Origin: Sweltsa coloradensis
Taxonomy: Eukaryota; Arthropoda; Insecta; Plecoptera; Chloroperlidae
Direction of reading: 5' to 3'
Assembly (NCBI GenBank): GCA_024449915.1
Contig: JAMZAV010001846.1
Span: 124,001 to 188,000 of the forward strand
Length of the DNA: 64,000 nt
Below, one piece after another: positions 41,107 to 53,756 of the stretch. Below the pieces are notes generated by a model that was not told the DNA's origin, made no database searches, and saw only the letters and a list, made by a program, of their open reading frames with translations. The position numbers were made by a program, and so were the translations under genes. Numbering within the stretch: the first letter of the stretch is position 1; each line of letters opens with the position of its first letter.

Positions 41107-44100
41107 CATCGGAAAGCTGGTACGCTGGTTGGTACTTGCAGTGCCATGTGAACAATCCTGGCTACCCTGGTTATTTATTATACCTGAATAGTAACTAGTA
41201 CCGTAATGTTAACCTGGTCCAACAAGAGTTCTGCTTTCTAGGATAGGGATGTTTTACATACCTGGCCTGTTGAACCTATCTTGAAAGTAAAACTATACTT
41301 GACAGTGGGTCTACTTAAGTATTATTTTATGTAGTATTTTGTGATAGTATTGGTTATAAAATTTTGTGTTCTTTGTTACTCTTAGATAATTTACTTTAAT
41401 ATAAGATTAGTAAGAATAATGTTGGCAAGACTTTGTGGGCAGTAAGGGGGGGGGGGCAAGTTTACCATTGTCCTCTCCGTGTCCCCTGCACATATGCCAT
41501 ACATGATTAGTTCAATTTATATGCTTTGCACCTTCACGCTTCACCTGACACTTTTAGTTATTACTTTATTTATTTATTTTACAATATCGGCCTATCATTT
41601 TAAAAAAAATGTTAAAAAGTATGTGTTTATTCTTTAGAATAGATTTGAATCATGCTAATGCACCCGATTGTATAATAATTTATGGCTTACTAGACGTTAG
41701 TCAACTTCTCTCAGTAGACTAGCTAAGAAAAATGCAACATTAGTATATATTCTGCAGTAGTAATTTAATATCCAAGTTCTGCTTTTTTGTGGGGCGCAGG
41801 TAAAATAACAGTAGATTTCGGAAGGAGTGGATGACGTAGGACTCGCTGTGTTACATGTTGACTCTTTATGTATAAGACTGCACTTTACTTGTTGTTGCAT
41901 GATTCAATCCTTGTTCTGTGTGTCATCAAAGTTTTTCATTGTCCCTATGTTGGAAATGTGGATTAATTAATTCTATTTATACAGAACTCAAGAAATTGTT
42001 ATCAATCAATTTATTACTAGGCTACTTGTACAATTTGTTTAGTATGTAATTTTCTTTTATTACGTATTCACTTTAAATACTGTATTTTCTGAATTGCAAG
42101 TCGATTCCAAATGTAAGCTGACTCTTGATTAAAATTTTATCTACAAAAAGTGTATCGTGTAACTATCCTTAAGGTTGTCATCGATTTGAAGCCAAGGTGC
42201 CTTTATGAACTGCAAAAATGTGTCAGAAAAGGTTGGCTTTCAATCAGGTAAATTCGGTAACTGAACATGATAAATATGCCTCCAGTACAGTACATTGAAT
42301 TATAATTATCATTATTAAATACAGTGATGTATGATCTGTAATCGTGGGTCGGGACTGGGTCCTGTGGATATATATTCTTGCTTCCAAATGGCCATTGCAG
42401 AAGTATTTTTGCTTTGTTAAATTTACTTTCTTTTAAATGAGTTAAATCCATCCTGTATGATATTTTGGTGTGGTGTCGGCCTATGTAAATGGGTACTGAT
42501 TTGATTTGAGCCACCTTAGCAATGAAGCAGACAATTAATTGTATATGAACCATTGTCCCCCATTTAAAATCATTATTGTTGTAACTGTTTACTAGTTAGT
42601 CTACAATTAACAATTATCATAAACATATTTAAGTTAAAAAAGTAAAAATAATCGATGAAATCTGTTTGTATGTAATACGTACTCTGATATCTGTAACTTA
42701 CTCTCAGGCACTAAGTATCAGACTAGTTAATTTATTGTTATAAGTATTAGAATTTTTCTTTAAAAACATGGAATTTTAAATAAGAGCTAAACAAACATAA
42801 AATAAAATAATTTTGTTGTTGTTATTTTTAACGTGGCAGGCTACAATGTCATCTCTTGGGCAGCATACATTATAGAACGGGTTGGCATATATATTGTAAA
42901 AGTCATGTGCCTCATACACGTATAGGCCTATACATATGTGTTAAACATTGGTTTTATACAGGCAACTATGACGCTGTTATGTGCGCACTATATAATATCC
43001 ATGTCGAGTAGATGCTTCAGTTGTACAGCAGTGTCATCATGTAACTTTGCATAGATTCAATCAACAACGGTATTGACTATTGATCATTAGCAAGAAGGAT
43101 TGAAATTTGAAAGCTATTATGGCGATCATGAAACTCCTAACGCTTTCGATTGTTAGTGTCTCGATTGAAAACATCGTATTGTTAAACACACCACTTCCGA
43201 CGTTGCTAAAAAAGTAAAAAGTATGGCGACCAATGAGATGTAGAAAATCTAAAGTTCGAGAAAGAGTCGTTTAAATGGAGTACTCCGAAATTCAGTAGGC
43301 TGTGTTTCTTGTTTGTTTTATGTCATTAATTGTCTCTTTGATAAGTATTTACCATCAAAATGACAATGACATACAAGAACTATGTACAAAAGCATTAAAT
43401 TAAAATACTAATAATTTATCTCTGTAGGTATGTTAATGCATTTAGCCTGAATAAATAGCTTATTGGCGTAGGTTGCAGAAAATATACGATGCTCTAAAGG
43501 TCTAGGACTAGGTTCAAGGACGTATACGTAAAAGAGCGCTAAGATGCCTCGCCTCGGTTACGGTTACACGGTGGCTCTGAAAGCTGTCGATCCGAGCGCG
43601 TTGTCTGGTCACTCTCGATGGCTGCGGAAAGTGCGCATATAGGCATCCATTATGAAACCTGTGACAGCAGCATAACTTTGCCAGGCAAGTTACATTACCC
43701 AAAGATGAACAAATAATATTCTGCACTCGTGCAATATTGTGCAATATTAGGACTGAAAACTGAAAAAAGGGTGTAATAGTAGAGATGGTATATTTTTGTT
43801 TTTATAAAGCATACTCCATTTTAAAATTGTTTCATTATTTAAATATGCACACACAAGTGTGTAAGTGGCCAACATTTTGACGTCTCTTGGGGCACAACTG
43901 AAAAATCTACCTTCGGCTTCATTCCCACCGTAATACGACTTTTGTAATGCAGGCTGCATTAATTTTTGTTGGCTTGTTGCACATTTAATTGTGAACCACA
44001 TATTAAGGTTGTGTGAATGTACGACAAGAAAAACATATATTGCTGTAATGCATTACTAGTACGTACCTACCTACCGTATTCAGTTTATCTTACATAATAG

Positions 44101-44325
44101 TGATTTGTAAAGGTGGCATGCCTGCTCACATTTGATGAGAGCGCATGCCATTTGACTTTGCATACTATTTAATATTGTATGTACTATTGCTATTTTGTTG
44201 TAGATGTAGTTATTGTAGTTGTCTTAAAAATACTCACATTTTGCTTTGATGCACAAAGAGGAAAATAGATTTAAATCCTTCGACTCTTTAATATTGGTTG
44301 TAACTTCATTTTGGACTACACAATG
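41107..44325. other. Intergenic, no gene
   Basis: AT-rich; short frames only (longest 116 codons at 42203-42553, minus). None resembles a known domain. Confidence 0.5.
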
Positions 44326-44755
44326 ATTTAACATCTATAGTAGGCTAGATCCCCAGTCGTTGGTCCACTGGCGTGACAATTTGAAGCCATCTTGAATAGG
44401 TCAGTTTGCATGTTAAAGTAGATGGGAGCGATTTGTAGCCCAAATTGGCAAATAGTTTTCAAGATGACTGTCAAGTTGACAGCTGAGCTAATTAGCCATT
44501 AACACCAAATGATTACTAAATTCCCTTATGCAATAACTTCTTATTGATTCTGTTTGTGCATTTCCCATGCTGCACAAGCTAACACCATATCAAACAATAC
44601 CAGAAAAATACTTAATCACATCTAAAACACAATGTAAAGCATAAATTGGAATTCCGAATCGCCATCTTGAAAAGATCGGATTGACGCTTCAATTTACTAC
44701 GCTCGCGCCTGTGCGGACTGGAGACTGGGGATCTAGCGTACTATAGATGTTAAAT
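44326..44755. mobile_element. MITE with about 33-bp inverted ends
   Basis: ATTTAACATCTATAGTAGGC, then TAGATCCCCAGTC, mirrored at 44723-44755. The TSD is unclear because the flanks are themselves palindromic. Confidence 0.65.
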
Positions 44756-45095
44756 ATCATTGGGTCTACAGCAGTAGGTTAACTGGCAATTATGTTATCT
44801 AGATTTGGTTGATAACAAAGCTACTATAAAATGGGAGTACGTACATATGCCGTGTATCATTTTATTGGAAGCCTACTGATAATGTTAACAATCACTGTTG
44901 AAAATGTGTTGTACAATTTATATACGTAAATCATAGCAAGAGAATCAGAAATAATTTCAATATTGAATGTCAATTAAACATTGCTTATTGTTATTAAATG
45001 ACTCCATAATTACAAGTGATCTCTTGTTGTACTAAAGAATAAAGAAAATTTAATTAAAATGAAGACATATTATACCTAGCGCTATCCTCTCGACC

Positions 45096-46180
45096 AAATA
45101 AGTACTGTATTGTATTGTATTGTATTTTATTGCAGTGGTTAGATTACAATTGGTGATGTCATAACAATATACGAGCATCGTAATATACACCTTGCCAATT
45201 ATTTTTTACAAAGAGAATACACATTATTTTTAAATTGCATGTTCACACTACTTACTTAAAATTACAATTTAAAATTAAATTAAAATTAAGAATCACAATT
45301 TAAAATCAAATTAAAATTAAGAATCATAATTAAGAACAGACTACTCATTTTACATTGCATGTTGGTATATGACCAATGTCTCAGCTTACCTCAGCTTACC
45401 TTAATGATTATAATTAAAATTATAATTAAGAATCACAATTACAAATATCGATACATTTTACATATTAATGCAGTACCAATACCTTATCTCACCTTTACAC
45501 TACTTTCCCTAATGCTCAATTAGGATTAAAAATGACATTGACATTAAAATTCATTTTCACTATATAAACATCTATCATTCATATATTGCCATAATTTAGA
45601 GTTGAAAACTTGTTCCTCAACACATTTTAACGTATCTGGTAATTTATCAAAAAAGACTATTCCTGCATTAGACGGTGACTTATCAAACAGTTTTGTTCTA
45701 ATATATACACCTGATGGATTTTATTTTTTGTTCTAGTATTATGGGTGTGATACTGTGTGTTTGTTATAAACCTATGTGAATGGTGTTCCCTTGCTTGTTT
45801 CATAAATTAATGTATTTGGATGCAATTGTTAAAATATTATGACTCCTGAAATGATCTTTACACGATTGAAGATGCCCAAGGCCTAGCATACATCTTAATG
45901 CCCTCTTTTGTAGTACTGTCCGTGTTTCTTTTGCTGCTGTTACCCCATATCACCAATCCATAACTAATATGGAAATCTATCATAGCAAAATATGCTGTTC
46001 TTAAATGGTCAAGACTGCAATATTGTTTTAGTTGTCTTAGTACATAAATACCCGAACATATCTTGCTTGCAACATATTCTATGTGTTGATTTCATGTAAG
46101 TTTATTGTCTATCAGCAAACTCAGGAATTTTGCAACTTCTACTTCCTCCAATCTACTTTCCCCAATAAAGACAAAAAAGT
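45096..46180 (-). mobile_element. LINE 3' remnant
   Basis: Minus strand: IEYVASKICSGIYVLRQLKQ, then HLRTAYFAMIDFHISYGLVI near 45950-46090, the post-RT segment of LINE ORF2, with stops. The 3' tail is an ATACA-type simple repeat at 45103-45130. 5' truncated. Confidence 0.7.
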
Positions 46181-46651
46181 GACATTATGTAATTGGATGC
46201 GTATGATAGAAGCAACATTTTAGATGAGCATGTTTAGGTTTTTGTAGTTTTATAAACTTGATTGGCATAATATCACAAAATTCGCAAACAATAATGAAGG
46301 TTCCAATTGGTACAAAATGCAGACATTATTAAAGAAATCAAACTATTTTGATCGGTTAATGGAGTTTGTGTTTAGTTGAACCATCCTTGTAGCTGTGTCC
46401 GTTCAAACAACACAACTAATTTTACTCGCGTTCAATCAACCAAACCAAGCAGTGTTGACATTAGTAGGCCTAATATAAATGGTGTCAGAGACACGCTATT
46501 TTTGTTATCAAATCAAATCATTTTATTCGCCATTATCAAACTTGCATAGATTTGGACTTCGTCATACCAGTACCAGCACAGTATTAATACCCTAACGAGT
46601 ACAAGAGCAACGAGTCTTAAAACCGAGTAGAAATACTTATACAAATAATTT

Positions 46652-46652
<1 letters not shown>

Positions 46653-46731
<79 letters not shown>
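46653..46731. repeat. (AGT)n microsatellite
   Basis: About 26 uninterrupted GTA/AGT triplets. Confidence 0.97.
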
Positions 46732-47134
46732 TAGCTATAGTTACTAGTAGTAATAGAAAATCTTTATTAGTATTTTTGCTATTTACATGTCATGACAAGC
46801 ACATTTATCATCAAAGTTGAAATCGTCACAATTTTATTTATTTATTTAACGTCTATTCAACGAGTAATAGGCCAACTGTATGTGTCGCCTTACTCTTATG
46901 TCAACATTGTTTTCCACATTTTGTGGTGGTTTAATAATATTGAGTATTGAACATGATTCTGAGCGTGTTTTCATTACTTTACTAAACTTTAATTAAATTT
47001 TTAAACTACAATTTGCATTTCAATTTTCAAAATCCCGGTGCGTCACAGACTGTTGTGAAAACTGCGGTTATCGTTTCACAGCCCTCTTGAGACCGAAGCG
47101 AAGCCAGCAGCAGCAGTTTTTAAACAAAACAAAC
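46732..47134 (+). promoter_or_regulatory. Upstream flank of SMUG1
   Basis: AT-rich, then a short GC-balanced 47030-47134 ahead of the start codon. No TATA box assigned. Confidence 0.3.
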
Positions 47135-47347
47135 ATGTCTTTAGCGAGTAGTTTGCTTGGTATCGAACTTCAACTTGTCAATAACTTGAACACGCTGTTA
47201 TTTGCCGATCCGGTAGCATTCATTTACAGCCCTATTGAATATGCTTTTGATATTCATTCAAAGTTTGTTAATCGATTCTGTCAAACCACGAAGAAAGTGT
47301 TATACTTGGGTATGAACCCCGGCCCATGGGGAATGTCGCAGACGGGG
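47135..47347 (+). CDS. SMUG1: SMUG1 exon 1
   Basis: 71 codons from [14 protein letters not shown] to [16 protein letters not shown]. Donor gtgagt, phase 0. It carries the first half of catalytic motif 1. Confidence 0.94.
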
Positions 47348-50300
47348 GTGAGTTAAGGCCTAGCCAATGACATAATATAAGCTTTTGCTACGCAAAGCTT
47401 ATGTACGTCATTGGGCCTAGCTAAGCTATTGGATTGTTGCACAAACTCCCAGGCTAGGCCTAGGCTAGGTAAGTCCCCTCTTAGGTCTACATGCGGAGCC
47501 TCTCAGTCTCGGAGCTTTGGAAAAATGCTACTAGGCCTAGCCTAGCCGCCTAGGCCTAGGCCCTAGTCCGGCAATAACTTCCTGTAACCCGTTTTAGGCC
47601 TAGGACTAGCTAGTTACCGGACAATGTTAAATCTAAAGGACGCTCTACAACAGCCCGGCAATAGCTTCCCGTTATCGGAACAGGTACAATCTTAAATCTT
47701 AGCCAATATTTCCATTACTGTTGCCAGGCTATTGTAGATCGACCTATAGGCTAGCCTACCATTACAGGGCCTGGTTCCCGGGCTGTTGAAGAGCGTCCTC
47801 AAACCCGGCCGTATATTGGGACAGAGGTCTCGGTAGGGCAGCCTTGCGCAGGGCTGTGGACTTTAGTAAAAACTGAAATGTATTAAAAATAAAAATGATT
47901 TGTCAGAGGTATGTTATTCTTTCTGTTGGAGGTGGTTAGAACCGGCTAAAATGAGTTTTGACCAGGCCGGTTAAAACCACGGTTTAAACCAGGGGGTGGC
48001 TTAAACTTGCCAACCCTGCTACGGGTACTTGAGACTTGAGAGAACTTGAGAGACTCAAGACGACTGTTGAAATTTTCAGTGACTAATTAGGAATTATTCC
48101 AGGAGACAACTTTTTCACTGTATTCATTCTCATGTTTTGTCTTCAGGTTCCTTTTGGAGAAGTGAGCGTAGTTCGAGATTGGTTCCAGTTGTCTGGCACT
48201 GTAAACCGTCCATCACATGAGCATCCCGACCGTCCTGTGACGGGACTAGCTTGTCAAAGAAGTGAAGTCAGTGGTAGGAGATTTTGGGGTCTCTTTCAAG
48301 ACGTTTGTGTTGACCCCGACACCTTTTTCCGTCACTCGTTTGTTTACAATCATTGCCCTCTGGCATTTTTGACAGTTTCCGGCAAAAATATTACTCCAAC
48401 GGAGTTGAAGGTGAGCCGATTTTTGAGTAGGTCACCTTGTCTTTTTGGCAAGTTGTTGACCTTGCAGTATGAAATGATGCTGTCGGATTCTGCCTGTGTT
48501 TTTCATGTAACCACTTGTACTTCTCATTAGGCAAATCAAAGGAAGCAGTTGATCAATTTCTGTGATGCAGCTTTGCTTGATGTTGTGAAGCTTTTGGAAG
48601 TGAAGTTTGTCGTTGGCATTGGAAAGTTTGCTGAGAAACGGGCCATGGAAACTCTCAAGTCATCACATCTTGCAGAGGTAGGCTGCTGACAAATTGATAG
48701 CAAAGAATCATGACTGTGTAGCTGCTAGCTGTCGGCGATTGAGGTGAAGACATGCCTTAGGATGTGTGAAGGGGGACATGCTACATTGCTACCACTCTTG
48801 ATATCCTTCCCAAGATAATACAGATCCTTCTACATATTAAGATGGTCAATAGCAAAAATTAGTACCTAATTACCAAAATTACAATTTGAGCCTAAGGTAA
48901 TAGTGCAGTACCGGTATAGCGGACGTGGGTATGGCTAATACTCCACCTACAAAACCTTTAACGTCGCTATTTTAAATATAAAGGACTTTCAACGGAAAAG
49001 TACTTTCGCTTAAAATAGCGACGTTAAAGGTTTAGAAGGTAGCCTACTTTAGATTTAAAACAGCGACGTTAAAGGTTTTGTAGGTGGAGTATTAGCCGCT
49101 ATAATACCCACGTCCGCTATACTGCACTATTACCGAGCCTAAATGTCACGTCCACATTTTATATTGCCTGTTTCCACAGGGTTTTCCATGTTATTAATAT
49201 TTTTATTTTCTTCCTTACAATTAACATTTGAACATGTTACATATATAGTACGAGAGTTTCAGGCCAAGGCTTTGGGTGGTGCTGGTACAGTATCTACTTA
49301 CTTTGGGCCGTGGTGGGCAAAGAATATGACTACTAAGGCGGATATGAAGATATTGTGTATTTTTCATCGCCTACCATTAAAAAATTTGGACATACAAAAT
49401 GTCAATATACCGTTAGATAGCTTTGGTTCATCTAGTAACATTGGAATATTTTTTGTCAGACACAAAACGGTACCTAGGCCTAGGTCTATTTCTAAAGTGC
49501 CGAAAGTGGCCAGCTGGCCCTTGACCTGCTTTTACACGGTCCCAGCTTTTAATTGATTTTGAAAAAACTAGAGCATTTCCATTGTTTCCTTGCTAAAACG
49601 TTAATAAATTATAACAGATATTAGAATACATATTCGATTGGTTTGAACTGCCAAATGGTGTGCAGCTTTGACAAAACTTCAATAAAATTCCCCCATTTAA
49701 CAGTGTTTAGATGGTGCCATCATAATTTTTGCCCACCGTCGGCCATGACAATCGGTGTGATGTCATCTGAAACTCTAGTAGTCTATAAAACTATAACTAG
49801 GTACAGTAGGTAGGTATTATTGACACGTCAACGGTGTCTATTGGGCTTGGTAGACTAAATTACTGGTTAATATTTAATACAATTCAGAAATTAAAAAATC
49901 CATCCCGAATTTTAATACAATTATTCCACCTACGGGAGTGTTTCCCGACTATCCAAATTGAAAAAAAATACTGGTTAGTGGTTATTAATTAAAATTGAAA
50001 ATACAGTACATCCAAGTTCCAAACCAAACTTTGTGTTCCACTTCCACTTATGGATAGTTTGGGCCCTACTTATTACAAAAGAATATTAATTTGATTTAAA
50101 CAGAAAATTAAAAACTATGTTAGGCCCTGTATTTATGCAAGTTTACCTAGGCCTAGGTTATATTTGAAATTTTTAAGTTAAAAAAAATGGGGTGCGGCCA
50201 TTATGTGAAGCCATTTATCAATAGTATTTATAGCCAACTCTTTAAAATCTGAGTGGTCAAAATAAGGGTGCGACCATTACTCGAGGGCGGCCTATAATTG

Positions 50301-50771
50301 AGTAAACAGGTAATTTTATAACTTAATGTCACAATGTCCACCTTTGATGTATATTTTTGCTTTGCTTGGCAGCTGTTGCCTGGTGGAGTTTTTCCTCCTG
50401 GTGCACCTAGGATTCTTCATCATTATCTGTTGCCACGTCCAACTCTGCGTTGGGTCGGCATCTTCTTCTGTCCTGCCACCACTCCTTTCCTTCCACCACA
50501 TTCCAGTCTCTCCTCCTTGGATTATCCCAAATAAGTCTGTTAAGTACACGTTTGATAATGCACCCTTCTCAGTAAAAAATTTACATGAAAATTTAAAATG
50601 CTGTGAACCTTGCAGCTAACTTTTTGCATGTTTTTCCTTTTACAGGTTCTTGTTATACCACACCCTAGTCCAAGAAATTTTGGTGTAAAGGATTGGAAAG
50701 GAACAACAACCAAAAGACTTGTGGAACTTAACTTGATGCAGTACTTGAGTCCTACTGCAGTGGTCTACTAG
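47135..50771 (+). CDS. SMUG1: SMUG1 single-strand-selective monofunctional uracil-DNA glycosylase, 4 coding exons
   Basis: Coding exons 47135-47347, 48147-48410, 48531-48677 and 50646-50771 encode 249 aa, slightly shorter than the vertebrate enzyme. Family role: removes uracil and 5-hydroxymethyluracil from DNA in the nucleus as the first step of base-excision repair. Seen: motif 1, [19 protein letters not shown], spans the exon 1/2 junction and contains the Asn that positions the water; [20 protein letters not shown] is a family signature; motif 2, HPSPRNF, contains the catalytic His in exon 4. Every intron is phase 0 with GT-AG borders. The start is the first ATG in frame after an A-rich leader (aaacATG). 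The reading frame is intact, so the gene is probably functional. Confidence 0.96.
47357..47426. repeat. Hairpin in SMUG1 intron 1
   Basis: GGCCTAGCCAATGACATAAT and its mirror ACGTCATTGGGCCTAGC enclose AAGCTTTTGCTACGCAAAGC; a short foldback MITE or intronic stem-loop. GGCCTAG-rich sequence continues to about 47640. Confidence 0.6.
48147..48410 (+). CDS. SMUG1: SMUG1 exon 2
   Basis: 88 codons starting [15 protein letters not shown], with [20 protein letters not shown] and [17 protein letters not shown]. Acceptor gtcttcag, donor gtgagc, phase 0. Confidence 0.95.
48531..48677 (+). CDS. SMUG1: SMUG1 exon 3
   Basis: 49 codons: [19 protein letters not shown] and [14 protein letters not shown], the conserved core strand and helix. 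Acceptor ctcattag, donor gtaggc, phase 0. Confidence 0.94.
48896..49134. mobile_element. Foldback MITE in SMUG1 intron 3
   Basis: Ends GGTAATAGTGCAGTA and TACTGCACTATTACC with arms near 80 bp; exact 8-bp duplication GAGCCTAA at 48888 and 49135. The arms contain CCTACAAAACCTTTAACGTC. Confidence 0.9.
49247..49790. mobile_element. MITE with GAGTTTCAG ends, copy 1
   Basis: GTACGAGAGTTTCAG and CTGAAACTCTAGTAG ends. The interior (TTTGGGCCGTGGTGGGCAAA, AAAGTGGCCAGCTGGCC) is shared with 55920-57195. Confidence 0.65.
50435..50535 (-). repeat. Dispersed pyrimidine-rich repeat
   Basis: GCCACGTCCAACTCTGCGTT, as at 36590; SMUG1 intron 3. Confidence 0.45.
50646..50771 (+). CDS. SMUG1: SMUG1 exon 4 and stop
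   Basis: [20 protein letters not shown] to TAVVY then TAG. It holds the HPSPRN motif with the catalytic His. Where human SMUG1 has HPSPRNP, the Pro after Asn is replaced by Phe here. Confidence 0.94.
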   Translation, partial: VLVIPHPSPRNFGVKDWKGTTTKRLVELNLMQYLSPTAVVY

Positions 50772-50818
50772 AACAATCTCATCTTCTCATCTGCATTCCA
50801 CCTTCCAAGGAAATAAGA

Positions 50819-50828
50819 AATAAATAAA
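50819..50828 (+). terminator. Tandem AATAAA polyadenylation signals of SMUG1
   Basis: Two overlapping AATAAA hexamers begin 48 nt after the SMUG1 stop codon. They would give a short 3' UTR. Confidence 0.65.
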
Positions 50829-50829
50829 T

Positions 50830-51980
50830 GATAGCCTAGGAAATATTCCTTTAAAGTGGAACCTGCCAATATGGTTGATTTATAAATGTGCATTCACATT
50901 TCACATCTCTAGGAGGAAGAGGGTACCTACCTACCCAACAATGAGTGGGTGGCCGATAAATTCTCATTTCACGTACCGGTAATGGAAACGTGACGTCTCC
51001 TGGTACTCAACACTGTTGAGCGATTAGGCGCCCATCGTCTTCCTTAGTGAATAGTACTTCATACTTGCCCTGTAGATTAGCCTATAGGTTTTATAAAACA
51101 AAATTACATGCATGGAATAGTTGCAGCATAGCAAGTAGCAACCACAGGAGCTGGGCTAAGGGCCGCCTGTAGTTGCTAGTAGTATTTCGACAGTGGGAGG
51201 TCTCCCACACGGATGCTAGTACCTCGTGATATGTTGGCTGCCGGTTGATGTGAGAGCCTGCACGTGGTGACCGGTGCATGCAAGGGAGGCTACCATACAC
51301 AACTTTCTTCTGGTAATGTTCATGTTTCATTCTCTGTAGATTGAGCTATGATTTCCTCAGAGACTTTTCTTTAACCCATTCAAACACAATTTATGCCCTT
51401 CAGATATTTCTTGTTTGCCATCACAAGACAAACAAGCAACCTTCTTTTGATACTTCTTTGCAATATACAACAAAATTTAAGACAATATTTAAAAGTACTA
51501 CATACATCTTGGCCTTATTTTAAAAATGCTTGGCATAATAATAATAATAGTAATTATTATAGTCCTTCTATAGCACAACCACTAATTGTTGTGTAGCCTG
51601 TAGTTACTATTTGATTTTTACTTGATGCTTTTTAATGATTAGGTAATACTAATAATAGGTTACTGTCGCATGTCAATAAAATCTATGCTATAGGGATATT
51701 TATTACCCAACCTTATTCAGGAGAACAGAATATCCAAAATTTCATAAACCCTTATAGTAGTTGTTTCTTCAAATCTCTTAAAAATGTTAAAAGCATTGTT
51801 AGAAGTCTTAATATACGATAAACTCGTACAGTAGTGTTTGAATGGGTTTAATGGCCTTCCTTGTAACTGAACGCTCACAACCCCCTCCCTACTCCCACTC
51901 CACTATTCCTTTTGTCTTTCCTCATTTCCCTTGGTGATCCCCATATGACAATTTACGTTTTCTTTGAAATGGCTTTGATT
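50830..51980. other. Downstream of SMUG1, no gene
   Basis: Short frames only; no domain recognised. Confidence 0.5.
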
Positions 51981-51984
51981 TGGT

Positions 51985-53235
51985 ATTTTGAAGCACTTAA
52001 ACGCACTTGGGCTTGGGCACAGATTGCGTCGGCTGTATGACCTCTGTAGAAGGTTCCTTGAATACCTATCCCGGGGTTGGGTTCCGACTGCATTGATAGA
52101 AGGTCGATTGCGTCCGTGTTCACCCGGACGTGAAATTGGCAATTTCCTACGTGCCATCTCGCTGCGAGTAGAAGTCGTCGAACCGACTTCACACCGTGGA
52201 GGGAGAAAGTTGTCACGTCTAGCTGCCTTCCACGGGGTGGACCCGGTTGCGTTTACAAGGCCCTATGTGGTAGAACCAACGTGGGCTAGTTGAGTCTACC
52301 ATTCCGAGATATGACGTGGGTTGTCCCCTATTAAACATGGAATCTATTAATACAGGAATACAAGATATTAACATCACAGAAACAAACAACGCTGAAGAAT
52401 CGTTTTCGATTGATTATCCGACGGGAAAAAACAAAACCGTTGTTCCAGTACCGGTACCAAAGTTTATTATTATACAAATGAAACAAGAAGGTAAAACTTT
52501 TAAGAAGATCCCACTTTATATTATACGGAAATTGATTATAGGAACTTGTTCCAAAGTAAGTTCTATTAAAAAACTGCAAGATGGATCAATTCTTGTGCAA
52601 ACAAATACAGACAATCAGTCTCTCGTTTTGATGGAGGCAACGAAACTGGGCGAGTTTCAAGTAACGGTGAAGCCTCACAGCACACTTAACTCTTCCAGGG
52701 GAGTTATCAAATGCTACGACATCTTGATGTGCTCACTAGATGAACTTCGAAAGGAACTCGCGTCTGAGCTCGTAACCGATGTCTATCAGGTCACAAGTAA
52801 AATCACTGGCAACTTGTCACCAGTTTATATACTAACGTTTCAAAGGCCCATTCCTCCTGAAACAATCAAGATAGCCTTCATCACGTGTGATGTGAAACCG
52901 TATATACCGAAGCCTCTGCGTTGTTTTAAGTGTCAGAGGTTTGGTCACTCAAAGAACGCATGCCCTGGCAAGTCTGTATGTGTTGACTGCGGTCAGAACA
53001 TGGAAACCCACAGCGCTGATTCCTGCAAGTCTGCAAAGAAATGCGTGAATTGTAAGGGTAATCATTCTGCCACATCTTTAGATTGCCCAAAGTGGAAATC
53101 AGAGTCGGGCATTCAGCAGCTAAGGGCTACAGAGAACATTTCTATACACGAAGCAAAGAAAAAGTATCTTGCAAGCGCCTCAACTTGAGGCTTATTTTCA
53201 AGTCCACATGTCAAGATCAACTCCACTGGTAAAAA
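51985..53235 (+). mobile_element. LINE 5' end with ORF1
   Basis: A GC-balanced leader (51985-52336) followed by an intact ORF1. No endonuclease or RT follows; the element is 3' truncated or interrupted near 53236, where a MITE begins. Confidence 0.7.
52337..53188 (+). CDS. LINE ORF1, gag-like nucleic-acid-binding protein
   Basis: 283 codons from ATG (MESINTGIQDINITE). Residues about 36-185 look like the RRM-like region of Jockey-type ORF1 proteins (VPVPKFIIIQMKQEGKTFKK; RGVIKCYDILM; VYILTFQRPIPPETIKIAF). Residues about 196-250 hold three zinc knuckles: CFKCQRFGHSKNAC (CX2CX4HX4C), CVDCGQNMETHSADSC and CVNCKGNHSATSLDC. Known role of the family: packages the retrotransposon RNA. The frame is open, but the tail after EAKKKYLAS is short and ORF2 is missing. 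The RNase H LINE at 15250 lacks an ORF1 and could be a relative, but nothing here proves it. Confidence 0.85.
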   Translation: MESINTGIQDINITETNNAEESFSIDYPTGKNKTVVPVPVPKFIIIQMKQEGKTFKKIPLYIIRKLIIGTCSKVSSIKKLQDGSILVQTNTDNQSLVLMEATKLGEFQVTVKPHSTLNSSRGVIKCYDILMCSLDELRKELASELVTDVYQVTSKITGNLSPVYILTFQRPIPPETIKIAFITCDVKPYIPKPLRCFKCQRFGHSKNACPGKSVCVDCGQNMETHSADSCKSAKKCVNCKGNHSATSLDCPKWKSESGIQQLRATENISIHEAKKKYLASAST

Positions 53236-53446
53236 TGCTGTATAGCGCCTCACGCAAAAAAAAAAAAGGATTTTGGGTGCGCTCTTATAAAAAATATCCT
53301 AGAACTAGCGCTGGCAGGTAACTAGGTGGAAAGGTCGACTAACCTAACCTAATAGTTTTGTGACGGAAAGGATTTCGCGTGCGTATGTTTTCATTGAAAA
53401 AACAAGTGTTGAAAATAGTGTTTTTTGCGTGAGGCGCTATACGGCA
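53236..53446. mobile_element. MITE next to the LINE ORF1
   Basis: TGCTGTATAGCGCCTCACGC and GCGTGAGGCGCTATACGGCA ends. The interior GGGTGCGCTCTTAT...CCTAGAACTAGCGC also occurs inverted near 9470. Confidence 0.7.
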
Positions 53447-53756
53447 TAATTACCCTAGAAACTAGAAAGCCAATAGTACATTCAATAAATGTCCGTATTT
53501 AATTTTAATACAACTGTTAGCCTGCCACTGACTCCCCATTTTGATAACGCAGGAAAATTCTCAAAACTGCAATAATATGCGTTTGACAGTGAATTCTGTT
53601 GTCTGTTGCACAGGTCGTAACTGATGAGGGAATTGGTTAGTGTTAATTCATTAATATAGTTTTTGAACGTACAGTACTTATGTTACTGGACAGGCCTACA
53701 TGTGGTGGCCACGATTGCCTCTTTAATTACATAATTGTCCGAACAAAGCAATTTAG

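Noticed and set aside
46653..46731. Triplet array as a CRISPR-like or coding repeat
   Set aside because: A plain (AGT)n microsatellite without spacers.
49143..49556. 137-codon open frame in SMUG1 intron 3
   Set aside because: It lies mostly in a MITE whose second copy at 55920 does not keep the frame.
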